Shown: positions 44,058-52,263 of the stretch, in pieces
How the letters are laid out: every line of letters starts with the position of its first letter
How positions within the stretch are numbered: position 1 is the first letter of the stretch
Source of the DNA: Tabrizicola piscis
GTDB taxonomy: Bacteria > Pseudomonadota > Alphaproteobacteria > Rhodobacterales > Rhodobacteraceae
DNA length: 64,000 bases
Assembly: GCF_003940805.1 (NCBI RefSeq)
Contig: NZ_CP034328.1
Location: forward strand, 1,904,001 to 1,968,000
Direction: 5' to 3'
Notes under the pieces: generated by a model
Told to the model about the DNA's origin: nothing
Database searches by the model: none
The model's input: only the letters and a program-made list of their open reading frames with translations
Translations under genes and position numbers: made by a program

Positions 44058-45926
44058 ATGGATGAAAACCCCAAGACCACCGTGCGCGTCGGACATGACG
44101 TGATCCAGGATTATCTCCGCACGCTGGACGGCTCGCCCGGCGTCTACAGGATGCTGAACGCCGCTTCCGAAGTGCTGTATGTGGGCAAGGCGCGCAACCT
44201 GAAGGCGCGGGTGTCAAACTATGCCCGCCCCTCGGGCCATTCCGGCCGGATCGCCCGGATGATCCACGAAACCGCCTCGATGATGTTCCTGACCACGCGC
44301 ACGGAACTTGAGGCGCTGCTTCTCGAACAGAACCTGATCAAGCAGTTGAAGCCGCGCTACAACGTGCTTCTGCGCGACGACAAGTCGTTTCCGAACATCT
44401 TGATCTCCAGCGAACACCCCTATCCGCAGATCAAGAAGCACCGCGGCAAGAAGTCCGAAAAGGGCGCCTATTTCGGCCCCTTCGCCAGCGCCGGCGCCGT
44501 GAACCGCACGCTGAACCAGCTGCAGAAGGTCTTCCTTCTGCGCAACTGCAGTGACTCCATGTTCGAAAGTCGCACCCGCCCCTGCCTGCAATACCAGATC
44601 AAGCGCTGCAGCGCGCCTTGCGTCGAAAAGATCAACCGCGAGGGGTATGCCACCCTTGTCGATGACGCCCAGCGCTTCCTCGAAGGCAAGACCACCTCTG
44701 TCCAGGCCGATCTGGCCAAGGCAATGACCGAAGCCAGCGCCGCGATGGAATTCGAACGCGCCGCCGCCCTGCGCGACCGGATCAAGGCGCTGACGCAGGT
44801 CCAGCAGACGCAAGGCATCAACCCCCAGGGCGTGGCCGAGGCGGATGTGGTCGCGCTCCATCTGGAGCATGGCCAGGCCTGCGTGCAGGTCTTCTTCATC
44901 CGCGCCAACCAAAGCTGGGGCAACCGCGACTTCTACCCCAAGACCGGCGCGGGCGCGGAGGAGCCGGAGATCATGGAGGCCTTCCTCACCCAGTTCTACG
45001 ATGACAAGGAACCCCCGCGCCTTGTCCTCCTCTCCCACCCGGTGGAAAACCCCGACCTCGTGGCCGAGGCTTTGGCCATCCGCGCCGGTCGCAAGGTGGA
45101 ACTCGCCGTCCCCCAGCGCGGCGAAAAGGCCGAACTGGTGGAAAACGCCGCAAGGAACGCCCGCGAAAGCCTTGCCCGCCGGATGGCGGAATCGACCACG
45201 CAGAACAAGCTGCTGACCGGTCTGGCCGAGGCCTTCGATCTGGACACCCCGCCGCAGCGGATCGAGGTTTACGACAACTCCCACATTCAGGGCACCAATG
45301 CCGTGGGCGGGATGATCGTTGCGGGGCCGGAAGGCTTCCTGAAATCGCAATACCGCAAGTACAACATCAAGTCTGATGCCGGGGCCAACTCCGACGACTT
45401 CGGCATGATGAAGGAAGTCCTGACCCGCCGCTTCGAACGCCTGTTGAAGGAAGACCCCGAGCGGAAGTCGGACATGTGGCCCGACCTTCTGCTGATCGAC
45501 GGCGGCGCGGGGCAGGTGTCGGCGGTGGCCGAGATCATGTCCGAACTGGGGGTGGAGGACATCCCGATGGTCGGCGTCGCCAAAGGCATCGACCGCGACG
45601 CGGGCAAGGAGGAATTCCACCGCCCCGGCGAACGCCCCTTCGCCCTGCAACGGAACGACCCGGTGCTCTACTTCATCCAGCGCCTGCGGGATGAGGCCCA
45701 CCGCTGGGCCATCGGCGCCCACCGCGCCAAGCGGGCCAAGGCGGTCAGCCTGACGCCCCTCGACGACATCCCCGGCATCGGAGCCACCCGCAAACGCGCC
45801 CTCCTGCAACACTTCGGCAGCGCCAAAGCCGTCGCACGGGCGGGCCTGTCAGACCTGCAGGCCGTGGACGGGATTTCCGAGGCAATGGCGAAGACGATCG
45901 CGGACTACTTCTCGGCGAAGGGGTGA
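44058..45926 (+). CDS. uvrC: Excinuclease ABC subunit C
   Basis: UvrC makes both incisions in nucleotide excision repair. The GIY-YIG nuclease domain opens the protein ([31 protein letters not shown] as GVYRM and [10 protein letters not shown] motifs). A UvrB-binding UVR helix lies near residue 220-250 ([21 protein letters not shown]), then the RNase H-like domain ([31 protein letters not shown]), and the double helix-hairpin-helix end ([23 protein letters not shown]). 622 residues, complete. Followed by pgsA-moaDE on the same strand, but with a leftward gene between. Confidence 0.97.
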   Translation: MDENPKTTVRVGHDVIQDYLRTLDGSPGVYRMLNAASEVLYVGKARNLKARVSNYARPSGHSGRIARMIHETASMMFLTTRTELEALLLEQNLIKQLKPRYNVLLRDDKSFPNILISSEHPYPQIKKHRGKKSEKGAYFGPFASAGAVNRTLNQLQKVFLLRNCSDSMFESRTRPCLQYQIKRCSAPCVEKINREGYATLVDDAQRFLEGKTTSVQADLAKAMTEASAAMEFERAAALRDRIKALTQVQQTQGINPQGVAEADVVALHLEHGQACVQVFFIRANQSWGNRDFYPKTGAGAEEPEIMEAFLTQFYDDKEPPRLVLLSHPVENPDLVAEALAIRAGRKVELAVPQRGEKAELVENAARNARESLARRMAESTTQNKLLTGLAEAFDLDTPPQRIEVYDNSHIQGTNAVGGMIVAGPEGFLKSQYRKYNIKSDAGANSDDFGMMKEVLTRRFERLLKEDPERKSDMWPDLLLIDGGAGQVSAVAEIMSELGVEDIPMVGVAKGIDRDAGKEEFHRPGERPFALQRNDPVLYFIQRLRDEAHRWAIGAHRAKRAKAVSLTPLDDIPGIGATRKRALLQHFGSAKAVARAGLSDLQAVDGISEAMAKTIADYFSAKG

Positions 45927-45949
45927 ATGCGGCAAAATCGTAGGGTGCG

Positions 45950-46696
45950 CTACAGCGCACCATCGCGGCATGCAGAGAGGCTTCCTCTGCGTTTTAGGGT
46001 CCTGTTATATGGGTCGAGAACGATTATATGGGTCGAGAACGAGTTTGCGCTTAGGGAATTGGCAAACCGGTACTGAGTTCTGGTTGTCCCGAATCTCTTC
46101 CCATCCAGCCGATCGGGCCAAACATCATTCAACCACCCCAGCACCCCCTCAACCCGCCCCTCCGTCACCGCCTCCTCCGTGATCTCCAGCGTCACCGCCT
46201 TCAGCCGCACCCCCTCACCAAACACCGCCGCAAGGCCCTTTGGGTCCACCCTCCGCACCGTCTCGGGCTTGGTGATGTCGTCAAAAGTCACGAGCATAGG
46301 GATCAGATCGCCGGACAGCGTCACAGGTTCGGTTTGCCGTGGAATCGCGCGCAGCCACTCTCCGCGCGTCATGCCCTCGAAGCGATCCTTTGCCGCCCGT
46401 GCAAACAGCTCCTCGCTGCCACCGATCAGCGCAACGAGATATTTGCCCGGCAGAACCTCGACCACCGTCGCCTCGCCGATCAGGTCATAAGCGACCTCCC
46501 TCCCGGTTATGGTTTGGCCGCCTCCATAGAAACTGACGCGCACCTCGATGACCGACGATCCGGTGACCTCACCTGTGGGCGTGTGAATGACGACAGTCAG
46601 CTTCTGCCGCCAGCGATGCGTTTCAGGCGCGAAGGTCATCCAGACTATTGCAACAAGTGCAAGAAGAACCGCCGCCAGACCTACAACCACCCGCAT
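45950..46696 (-). CDS. Membrane-anchored hypothetical protein with altered C-terminus
   Basis: A 248-residue protein I do not recognise. One N-terminal membrane segment (VVVGLAAVLLALVAIVWMTF) anchors a hydrophilic, mainly periplasmic domain. Near its 3' end a perfect 19-bp tandem duplication (46005-46042) shifts the frame. Removing one copy would end the protein at ...FSTHITGP; with it, about 24 extra residues ending RDGAL are added, ending 24 bases from the uvrC stop. The extra tail is therefore probably recent and not functional. Confidence 0.7.
   Translation of the reverse strand: MRVVVGLAAVLLALVAIVWMTFAPETHRWRQKLTVVIHTPTGEVTGSSVIEVRVSFYGGGQTITGREVAYDLIGEATVVEVLPGKYLVALIGGSEELFARAAKDRFEGMTRGEWLRAIPRQTEPVTLSGDLIPMLVTFDDITKPETVRRVDPKGLAAVFGEGVRLKAVTLEITEEAVTEGRVEGVLGWLNDVWPDRLDGKRFGTTRTQYRFANSLSANSFSTHIIVLDPYNRTLKRRGSLSACRDGAL
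46005..46042. repeat. Perfect 19-bp tandem duplication
   Basis: TTATATGGGTCGAGAACGA occurs twice head to tail (46005-46023 and 46024-46042) with no difference. Nineteen is not a multiple of three, so it changes the reading frame of the gene it lies in. Confidence 0.95.
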
Positions 46697-46772
46697 CCCG
46701 AACCACCCAACCTCAACCGCTCCGCCTCACCCTACCACACCCCCGCCAAGCCGACCCCCTCCGAAACCCCCA

Positions 46773-46881
46773 CCTTTCTCTTCGCCAAATATCCCCGCCG
46801 GAGGCATACCCGAGCCTTTTGCGCGTCCTTCACGCGCAAAGGGCGAGACAAAGGGTCTTCGCGCGGCACGCGCTCCTTTTC
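46773..46881 (-). repeat. Dispersed intergenic repeat, long form, minus strand
   Basis: Read on the minus strand: AAAAGGAGCGCGTGCCGCGC, then CTTTGTCTCGCCC, ending in GGGGATATTTGGCGAAGAGA. Related to the copies at 12062, 20804 and 55337. It lies between the divergent hypothetical gene and pgsA. Confidence 0.7.
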
Positions 46882-46958
46882 ACAACGGCATCAGCCCGGC
46901 GACCCGGATGACGACGATCCCCCTTCCCCCTCTCCCCCCCTTCGTCTACGAATTCCTC

Positions 46959-47624
46959 ATGCGCTGGAACATTCCGAACATCCTGACCGTCATCCGCCTG
47001 CTGGCCGCCCCGGGCGTGGCGATCATGTTCCTCTACTTCCACCGCCCCTGGGCCGACTGGTTTGCGCTGGCGCTTTTCGTGGGGGCAGCCATCACCGATT
47101 GGTTCGACGGCTACCTTGCCCGGCTCTGGAAGCAGGAATCCAAGTTCGGCGCGATGCTCGACCCCATCGCCGACAAGGCCATGGTGGTGATCGCGCTGAT
47201 GGTCCTGACCGGCTACAACGGGATGAACCCCTGGCTGATCCTTCCCGCCACCGTCATCCTGTTCCGTGAGGTGTTTGTGGGCGGCCTTCGGGAATTCCTT
47301 GGTTCCAAGGCCGGGCTTTTGCAGGTCACCAAGCTGGCAAAGTGGAAGACCACCGCCCAGATGGTTGCCATCGCCGTGTTGTTCCTTGGCACCGGGCTGG
47401 ACTACCTGAACGTCCTCGCGCTGGAGGGGATGACCCCGGAGCAGCACATCGCGGCCGTCGTTGCCGGTGAGGCTGAGGCGATCCGCACCTGTGGCTCGCG
47501 CGACTGTGCGTCCTATGCGAACGTGGTCGGGATCGGGCTATTGTGGCTGGCGGCCTTTCTGACGCTGCTGACGGGGTGGGAGTATTTCTCGAAATCCCTG
47601 CCATTTCTGCGGGATGAAAAATGA
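46959..47624 (+). CDS. pgsA: CDP-diacylglycerol-glycerol-3-phosphate phosphatidyltransferase
   Basis: PgsA makes phosphatidylglycerol phosphate in the inner membrane. The CDP-alcohol phosphatidyltransferase motif is complete (DWFDGYLARLWKQESKFGAM with LDPIADK, i.e. DxxDGxxAR...GxxxDxxxD). The opening RWNIPNILTVIRLLAAPG is typical and sets the start at ATG 46959, giving 221 residues with several membrane segments. An upstream in-frame ATG at 46908 would add a proline-rich leader not usual in the family. It overlaps moaD by ATGA. Confidence 0.93.
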   Translation: MRWNIPNILTVIRLLAAPGVAIMFLYFHRPWADWFALALFVGAAITDWFDGYLARLWKQESKFGAMLDPIADKAMVVIALMVLTGYNGMNPWLILPATVILFREVFVGGLREFLGSKAGLLQVTKLAKWKTTAQMVAIAVLFLGTGLDYLNVLALEGMTPEQHIAAVVAGEAEAIRTCGSRDCASYANVVGIGLLWLAAFLTLLTGWEYFSKSLPFLRDEK

Positions 47625-47869
47625 TCGACGTCCTCTACTTCGCCTGGGTGCGGGAACGGATCGGGCTGCCGCGCGAACGGGTGCAGACCTCGGCCGTGAC
47701 TGTGGCCGGGCTGATCGACGAATTGCGCGCCCGGGAAGACCGCTATGCTGCCGCGTTCGCCGACCTCTCGGCCCTGCGCGTGGCGCTGGATCAGGAGCTG
47801 TCGTCCTTTGATGCCCCCCTTGCCGGGGTGCGTGAGGTGGCGTTCTTTCCTCCGATGACCGGGGGCTGA
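47621..47869 (+). CDS. moaD: Molybdopterin synthase small subunit MoaD
   Basis: An 82-residue ubiquitin-like sulfur carrier. The C-terminal Gly-Gly (FFPPMTGG) is the site of adenylation and thiocarboxylation; VLYFAWVRERIG at the start is typical. It overlaps pgsA by ATGA and is followed one base later by moaE. Supplies sulfur for the dithiolene of molybdopterin, needed by the formate dehydrogenase in this window. Confidence 0.93.
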   Translation: MIDVLYFAWVRERIGLPRERVQTSAVTVAGLIDELRAREDRYAAAFADLSALRVALDQELSSFDAPLAGVREVAFFPPMTGG

Positions 47870-47870
47870 G

Positions 47871-48311
47871 ATGCGCCTGTCGGTCCAGTCCGCGCCCTTT
47901 GATCTGGGGGCCGAGACCGCCCGCTTTGCCAGTGGCGTCACCGGGGCCGGGGCGGTGGTGACCTTCACCGGGATCGTCCGCGATGACTCCGGGTCCTTGG
48001 CGGCGATGGAGATCGAGCATTATCCCGGCATGACCGAGAAGGCGATTGCCGGGATCGTCGAGGAAGCCTCGGCGCGCTGGCATCTGGCGGATGTGCTGGT
48101 GATCCACCGTTTCGGGCGGCTTGGCCCGGGTGAGGCGATCATGATGGTGGCGACGGCGGCGGCGCATCGGGGGGATGCTTTCGCCGCGGCGGAGTTCCTG
48201 ATGGACTACCTCAAGTCGCGGGCACCCTTCTGGAAGAAAGAGATCGGGGCTGATGGGGCCGAGTGGGTGGCTGCGAAGGAGGCTGACGAGGTGGCCCTGA
48301 AGCGGTGGTAG
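47871..48311 (+). CDS. moaE: Molybdopterin synthase large subunit MoaE
   Basis: A 146-residue MoaE, which with MoaD converts precursor Z (cPMP) to molybdopterin. Family segments are VTFTGIVRDDS, LEIEHYPGMTEKAI-like MEIEHYPGMTEKAIAGIVEEA, HRFGRLGPGEAIMMVATAAAHRGDAFAAAEFLMDYLKSRAPFWKKE (parts of one conserved block, including the active-site lysines). Complete. A perfect stem-loop follows its stop directly. Confidence 0.95.
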   Translation: MRLSVQSAPFDLGAETARFASGVTGAGAVVTFTGIVRDDSGSLAAMEIEHYPGMTEKAIAGIVEEASARWHLADVLVIHRFGRLGPGEAIMMVATAAAHRGDAFAAAEFLMDYLKSRAPFWKKEIGADGAEWVAAKEADEVALKRW

Positions 48312-48328
48312 TGTCCCTGCAAGGGACA
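48312..48328. terminator. Hairpin between moaE and the P1 peptidase gene
   Basis: TGTCCCT-GCA-AGGGACA, a perfect 7-bp stem starting one base after the moaE stop. No T tract follows, so it is a weak terminator or transcript-end stabiliser. Confidence 0.5.
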
Positions 48329-48369
48329 TCCTTCACAGGCAATGATTTCAAGGGCTTGGACAGCCCGAT

Positions 48370-49374
48370 TCACGAACCCTTAACATTTGATCCGAAACGG
48401 GACCGCCAGCTGGGCTGCAGATCCCCGGGCTTTGCGCTGGCCATAAAGACCGCGCGGGCAATGGCGCGGGCAAGGCAGGTGGCTGCAGCGTGGCCGATCT
48501 GGAAGCTGTCGGTCACTGGGTCGGCCATCGCCCGCGCCCCGGTCGAGGCGCTGAACACAAGGTCACCGTCCAGCAGCGTATGCGACGGCACCAGCGCCCG
48601 CGCCATCCCGTCATGCGCGGCGATTGCCATGCGGTGCGCCTGCGCCTTGGTCAGCGCGGCGTCGGTGGCGACGATGGCAATTGTCGTCGCCTCGCCCAGC
48701 CGCTTGCGCGGCAGGGGGGCGTCCTCAGGGATCATCGGCGCCGGTCCAAGGCCGCCGAATTCTGCGCCTTCCTCCCATGGGGCGGCCCAGAAGTGGGCGC
48801 TTTCCCCCACCGTGGCAGACCCAAGCGCGTTCACGGCCACCAACGCACCCACAGTAATCCCCGACGGCAGGACGGCAGAGGCCGAGCCAAGACCGCCCTT
48901 CAGCGTGCCGGTCATTGCCCCAAAGCCAGCGCCTGCCGTGCCGAGGGTGAAGGTGTCACTCGCAGCCTCCAGCGCCGCGCGGCCAAGCGCGGGATAGGGG
49001 CTATCCGTCCAATCCTTGTCGCCGCCGTTCAGCAGGTCGAACAAGATTGCGCCCGGCACGATCGGAACCTGTACTGGGCCGACAGCAAAGCCCCGGCCCA
49101 TGGCGCGCAGGCCCGCCATGATGCCCAAGCCTGCGTCCAGCCCGAAGGCCGAGCCGCCACAGAGGAAGAGCGCATCCACCTCTTGCACCAGCTTGTCCGG
49201 GGCCAGAACGTCGGTTTCCCGGGTGCCGGGAGCGCCGCCCATCACATGCACGGCCGCCACGAAGGGGCGGTCGGCGGTCAAGACAGTGACGCCGGAGCGC
49301 AGGGCTGCATCCTGTGCGTTGCCGACACGCAGGCCCGGCACATCGGTGATCAGGTTGAGGGGGCCGGAGCGCAT
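48370..49374 (-). CDS. P1 family (DmpA/BapA-like) aminopeptidase
   Basis: A 334-residue P1 (S58) family protein. These are self-cleaving amidases: they cut D-amino acid or beta-amino acid peptides or esters. Family segments are ITDVPGLRVGNAQD, VHVMGGAPGTRETDVLAP, LFLCGGSAFGLDAGLGIMAGL and VGALVAVNALGSATV before the expected cleavage site; the late GDLVFSAST block is also kept. The natural substrate is unknown. Its ATG overlaps the stop of the upstream cupin gene (TGATG). Confidence 0.87.
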   Translation of the reverse strand: MRSGPLNLITDVPGLRVGNAQDAALRSGVTVLTADRPFVAAVHVMGGAPGTRETDVLAPDKLVQEVDALFLCGGSAFGLDAGLGIMAGLRAMGRGFAVGPVQVPIVPGAILFDLLNGGDKDWTDSPYPALGRAALEAASDTFTLGTAGAGFGAMTGTLKGGLGSASAVLPSGITVGALVAVNALGSATVGESAHFWAAPWEEGAEFGGLGPAPMIPEDAPLPRKRLGEATTIAIVATDAALTKAQAHRMAIAAHDGMARALVPSHTLLDGDLVFSASTGARAMADPVTDSFQIGHAAATCLARAIARAVFMASAKPGDLQPSWRSRFGSNVKGS

Positions 49375-49724
49375 CAGATGTGGACCTTGGTCACCGCAGT
49401 GGCCGGATCGCCGGTGTTTGGGGTGCCCGCGGGTTCGATCAGAAGAAGGTGGGTTTCAACCACTGCACGGGGGCGGTGCTGCATGCCCTTGGGGACCACG
49501 AAAACCTCACCCGGTTTCAGCGTGACGGTGCCATCGGGCAGATCGATCATCAGCTCACCAGAAAGGACCATGAAGAAATCATCAGTGTCGGGGTGGTCGT
49601 GCCAGGTAAACTCGCCCAGTACCTTCACGACCATCAGGTCATGACCGTTGAAGGCGCCAACGATGTGGGGCGACCAATGGGCACTGAATTGCGAAAGCTT
49701 TTCGGCCAGGTTTATCGGGGTCAT
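49374..49724 (-). CDS. Cupin domain protein
   Basis: A 116-residue single-domain cupin. Motif 1 is visible in GEFTWHDHPDTDDFFMVLSGELMIDL (two His and a downstream Glu as metal ligands) and motif 2 in GEVFVVPKGMQHRP. Function unknown; small cupins of this kind are often isomerases or sensors. Start ATG 49724 with GGAGG seven bases upstream. Coupled to the P1 peptidase gene by TGATG. Confidence 0.85.
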   Translation of the reverse strand: MTPINLAEKLSQFSAHWSPHIVGAFNGHDLMVVKVLGEFTWHDHPDTDDFFMVLSGELMIDLPDGTVTLKPGEVFVVPKGMQHRPRAVVETHLLLIEPAGTPNTGDPATAVTKVHI

Positions 49725-49799
49725 GGGAAAGCCTCCGGGCTGCGTAACGCGACGATAAGGCCGGAGGCATCGGAAGCGCAAACGGTGGACAGGGTGTCC

Positions 49800-49866
49800 G
49801 CTCCTCGTTCGACTTCGTCTCCTCGTCGCGAAGGGCGGGCGACGAGTGACGAAGTCATCGAGGAGC
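49800..49866. terminator. Long interrupted hairpin
   Basis: Three matching arms stack in order: GCTCCTCG/CGAGGAGC (49800/49859), GACTTCGTC/GACGAAGTC (49811/49848) and CTCGTCGC/GCGACGAG (49822/49839), 25 paired bases with small internal loops and a nine-base terminal loop. It starts just past the 3' end of the zinc-ribbon gene and precedes the cupin gene. Confidence 0.7.
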
Positions 49867-49872
49867 ACAGGG

Positions 49873-50226
49873 TCAGAAGTCGAAGATGTCCGACAGGAAA
49901 CTTTCCTTGCGCTTCTTCTTGTAGCCACGGCGATAGTCATCATCGTCGTCGTCATCGCGGCGGCGGCGGTCGTCATCGCGGTAGCCCTGCGGTGCGCTGC
50001 GGGGTTCCGGCTGATAGACGGGGGCGGCCTGACGCTGCATGGGCGGCGGCGGCGGTGCGGCGACGGGTGCCGCAGCCACAGGGGCGCTGCCGCCAAGCGA
50101 GCGCTCGATGATCTTGTCAAGCTCACCCCGGTCAAGCCAGACGCCCCGGCACTTGGGGCAATAGTCAATTTCGACCCCGCCGCGATCAGCCATCACAAGC
50201 GTTTCATTGTCTACCGGGCAGCGCAT
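49873..50226 (-). CDS. TFIIB-type zinc-ribbon protein
   Basis: A 117-residue protein with an N-terminal zinc ribbon (MRCPVDNETLVMADRGGVEIDYCPKC, then RGVWLDRGELDKII) of the zf-TFIIB family. The rest is a Pro/Ala linker, a run of Asp and Arg (DDDRRRRDDDDDDDYRRGY) and a short end FLSDIFDF. The Asp run is encoded by an almost uninterrupted GAT/GAC tract and may vary in length. Role unknown. Start ATG 50226; ATG 50238 would add four residues. Confidence 0.82.
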   Translation of the reverse strand: MRCPVDNETLVMADRGGVEIDYCPKCRGVWLDRGELDKIIERSLGGSAPVAAAPVAAPPPPPMQRQAAPVYQPEPRSAPQGYRDDDRRRRDDDDDDDYRRGYKKKRKESFLSDIFDF

Positions 50227-50339
50227 CCTGTTCTCCATTCCAATTGCTTGCCGCTTTAGATGGGGTCGCAAAGCGGGGCCGCAAGGGTCGCAAAGGCGCT
50301 TGCGCGAAATGCCGCGAAGCCGCAGAAAGGGGGCGAGCC

Positions 50340-50427
50340 GTGGCGATGGCGTCGCCACAGGGGCTTTTGCCCCGACGCTTGCGGGCTGCCCGCTACCGTC
50401 CTGTACGCCGGGACCTTTCGGGGTCCC
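50340..50427 (+). other. Three successive stem-loops upstream of creatinase
   Basis: GTGGCGA-TGGCG-TCGCCAC (50340-50358), GGGGC-TTTT-GCCCC (50360-50373) and GGGACC-TTTCGG-GGTCCC (50410-50427) are perfect hairpins in the 230 bases before the creatinase start. No gene is seen here. Confidence 0.6.
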
Positions 50428-50456
50428 AGAAGCGCACCCCGTGACGGAGGTCTGAC

Positions 50457-51668
50457 ATGCCACTGAACCGACCCGAGATGTACCGTTTCCACAACGGCGA
50501 GAAGGCCACCCTGCCCTTTGCCGCCGAGGAATATGCCGACCGGCTGGACGGCCTGCGCGAGATCATGGCGATGCATGATCTGGATGCGGTGGTGCTGACA
50601 TCCATGCACAACGTCGCCTATTATTCGGGGTTCCTGTACTGCACCTTCGGGCGTCCCTACGCTTGCGTCGTGACCAAGACGGAGTGTGTGACGATCTCTG
50701 CGGGCATTGACGCGGGCCAGCCCTGGCGGCGCAGCATTGGCGACAACATCACCTATACCGACTGGACGCGTGACAATTTCTGGCGCGCGGTGGCGTCTGT
50801 GACCGGGACGGGCAAGGCGGTGGGCTGTGAGGCCGACCATCTGACGATGGACCGGGCCGAGAAGTTCAACACCTTCCTCAAGCCCAAGCGCGGGGTGGAT
50901 GTGGCCCCGGCCACGATGCACCAACGGATGACGAAATCCCCCGCCGAGATTGCGCTGATCAAGCATGGGGCGAATGTGGCCGACGTCGGCGGCTATGCGA
51001 TCCGCGAGGCGATCAAGGTGGGTGCGACGGAACTTGAGGTGTCCATCGCCGGGCGGGACGCGATGGAGCGCGAGATTGCCAAGCGCTTCCCGGATGCCGA
51101 GTATCGCGATACCTGGGTGTGGTTCCAGTCCGGCCTGAACACCGATGGCGCGCATAACCCGGTGACGAACCGCAAGCTGCAGCATGGGGATATCCTGAGC
51201 CTCAACTGCTTTCCGATGATTTCCGGCTATTACACCGCGCTGGAGCGGACGCTGTTTGTCGGAGAGGTGGACGATGCCAGCATGAAGGTCTGGCAGACCA
51301 ACATCGACAGCCATGAATTCGGGATGAAGCTGCTGCGGCCGGGGGCGTCCTGCGCCGAGATCACCATGAAGATCAACGCCTTCCTGGCGGAGCGGCAGAT
51401 GCTGCAGTACCGGACCTTCGGCTATGGCCACAGCTTCGGCATCCTGTCGCACTACTATGGCCGCGAGGCGGCGCTGGAGCTGCGCGAGGATATCGACACG
51501 GTGCTGGAACCCGGGATGGTGATCAGCATGGAGCCGATGCTGACGATCCCCGAGGGGATGCCGGGGGCGGGGGGATATCGGGAGCATGACATCTTCGTCG
51601 TGACCGAAGATGAGCCGGAGGATATCACGCATTACCCCTATGGGCCTGCGTTCAACGTGGTGGGATAG
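50457..51668 (+). CDS. Creatinase (creatine amidinohydrolase)
   Basis: A 403-residue M24 (pita-bread fold) protein that reads as a creatinase, hydrolysing creatine to sarcosine and urea. It aligns by eye with Pseudomonas putida creatinase along its full length: FLYCTFGRPYACVV, GQPWRRSIG, NITYTDWTRDN, WFQSGLNTDGAHNPVT (active-site His233), SLNCFPMISGYYTALERTLF, FGYGHSFGILSHYYGREA and LEPGMVISMEPM. The metal ligands of aminopeptidase relatives are not kept, as in creatinases. Strong GGAGG ribosome site. No creatininase, sarcosine oxidase or urease gene is adjacent. Confidence 0.88.
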   Translation: MPLNRPEMYRFHNGEKATLPFAAEEYADRLDGLREIMAMHDLDAVVLTSMHNVAYYSGFLYCTFGRPYACVVTKTECVTISAGIDAGQPWRRSIGDNITYTDWTRDNFWRAVASVTGTGKAVGCEADHLTMDRAEKFNTFLKPKRGVDVAPATMHQRMTKSPAEIALIKHGANVADVGGYAIREAIKVGATELEVSIAGRDAMEREIAKRFPDAEYRDTWVWFQSGLNTDGAHNPVTNRKLQHGDILSLNCFPMISGYYTALERTLFVGEVDDASMKVWQTNIDSHEFGMKLLRPGASCAEITMKINAFLAERQMLQYRTFGYGHSFGILSHYYGREAALELREDIDTVLEPGMVISMEPMLTIPEGMPGAGGYREHDIFVVTEDEPEDITHYPYGPAFNVVG

Positions 51669-51674
51669 GGGTTC

Positions 51675-51697
51675 GGGCCGGGGAAAACCCCCGGCCC
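51675..51697. terminator. Bidirectional terminator between creatinase and GlsB-like genes
   Basis: GGGCCGGGG-AAAAC-CCCCGGCCC, a perfect 9-bp GC stem between convergent genes. Confidence 0.75.
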
Positions 51698-51703
51698 CGA
51701 CAC

Positions 51704-51958
51704 TCAGGCGCGTTTGATCAGGCGGATCAGGAACAGAAGGATCACGGCGCCGATCGTGGCTGCGATGATCGCGCCAAGGATGCCGCCGCCAAGGCTGATG
51801 CCAAGGCTGGGCAAAAGCAGGCTTGCGACAAAGGCACCGACGATGCCGACGATGATGTTGCCAAGCAGGCCGTAGCCGTAGCCCTTGACGATCTGGCCAG
51901 CCAGCCAGCCTGCGACCGCGCCGATGATCAGCGTGATGATAAGTGCTTCAATGCCCAT
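51704..51958 (-). CDS. GlsB/YeaQ/YmgE family stress membrane protein
   Basis: An 84-residue protein with three hydrophobic segments and the glycine-rich family pattern (AVAGWLAGQIVKGYGYGLLGNIIVGIVGAFV). Relatives are transglycosylase-associated proteins induced by envelope stress; function is not defined. Start ATG 51958 after AAAGGAAC. Single gene. Confidence 0.9.
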   Translation of the reverse strand: MGIEALIITLIIGAVAGWLAGQIVKGYGYGLLGNIIVGIVGAFVASLLLPSLGISLGGGILGAIIAATIGAVILLFLIRLIKRA

Positions 51959-52263
51959 GGAAGTTCCTTTTTTGCCGCTTCCAGAATGGAGCGATGCAAG
52001 ACAACGCACAGAATCGTGAGCGGTTCCGCCTGCGCGGGATGTTTCTGGTGTGGCGGACCAGACCCGATTCTGGGGACCGATTCTGGAGCTATGCGCCAGC
52101 GGTCAGGCCAAAGCACCATGCCTGTGGTGAATCCGGGGGGATTCGTCACCCAAGTGCCGAAACCTGCGGAAAGATTCGACAATCTTAACGGTTTAGACTT
52201 GACGCAGACCCATGCGCGTGGCGCAAGCTGCGGCCAACTGCCACAAGAAATTGAGTCTGCCAA
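51959..52263. other. Intergenic region between divergent glsB-like and ldt genes
   Basis: About 305 bases with no credible gene. Two small perfect dyads are seen, GAATCC-GGGG-GGATTC (52129-52144) and AAGATT-CGAC-AATCTT (52171-52186), followed by a short A/T-rich stretch. Promoters for both flanking genes must lie here, but no clear -35/-10 pair stands out. Confidence 0.45.

Noticed and set aside
44214..45812. 532-residue open frame opposite uvrC
   Set aside because: Antisense shadow of a complete UvrC; low-complexity Gly/Val-rich translation.
50340..50427. Guanidine riboswitch upstream of creatinase
   Set aside because: The hairpins do not show the loop sequences of the known guanidine riboswitch classes; only the position is suggestive.
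52010..52263. Start of a longer plus-strand open frame overlapping the L,D-transpeptidase gene (51986-52522)
   Set aside because: Composition is cysteine-rich and unlike neighbours, with no ribosome site; it overlaps the lipoprotein signal region in another frame.
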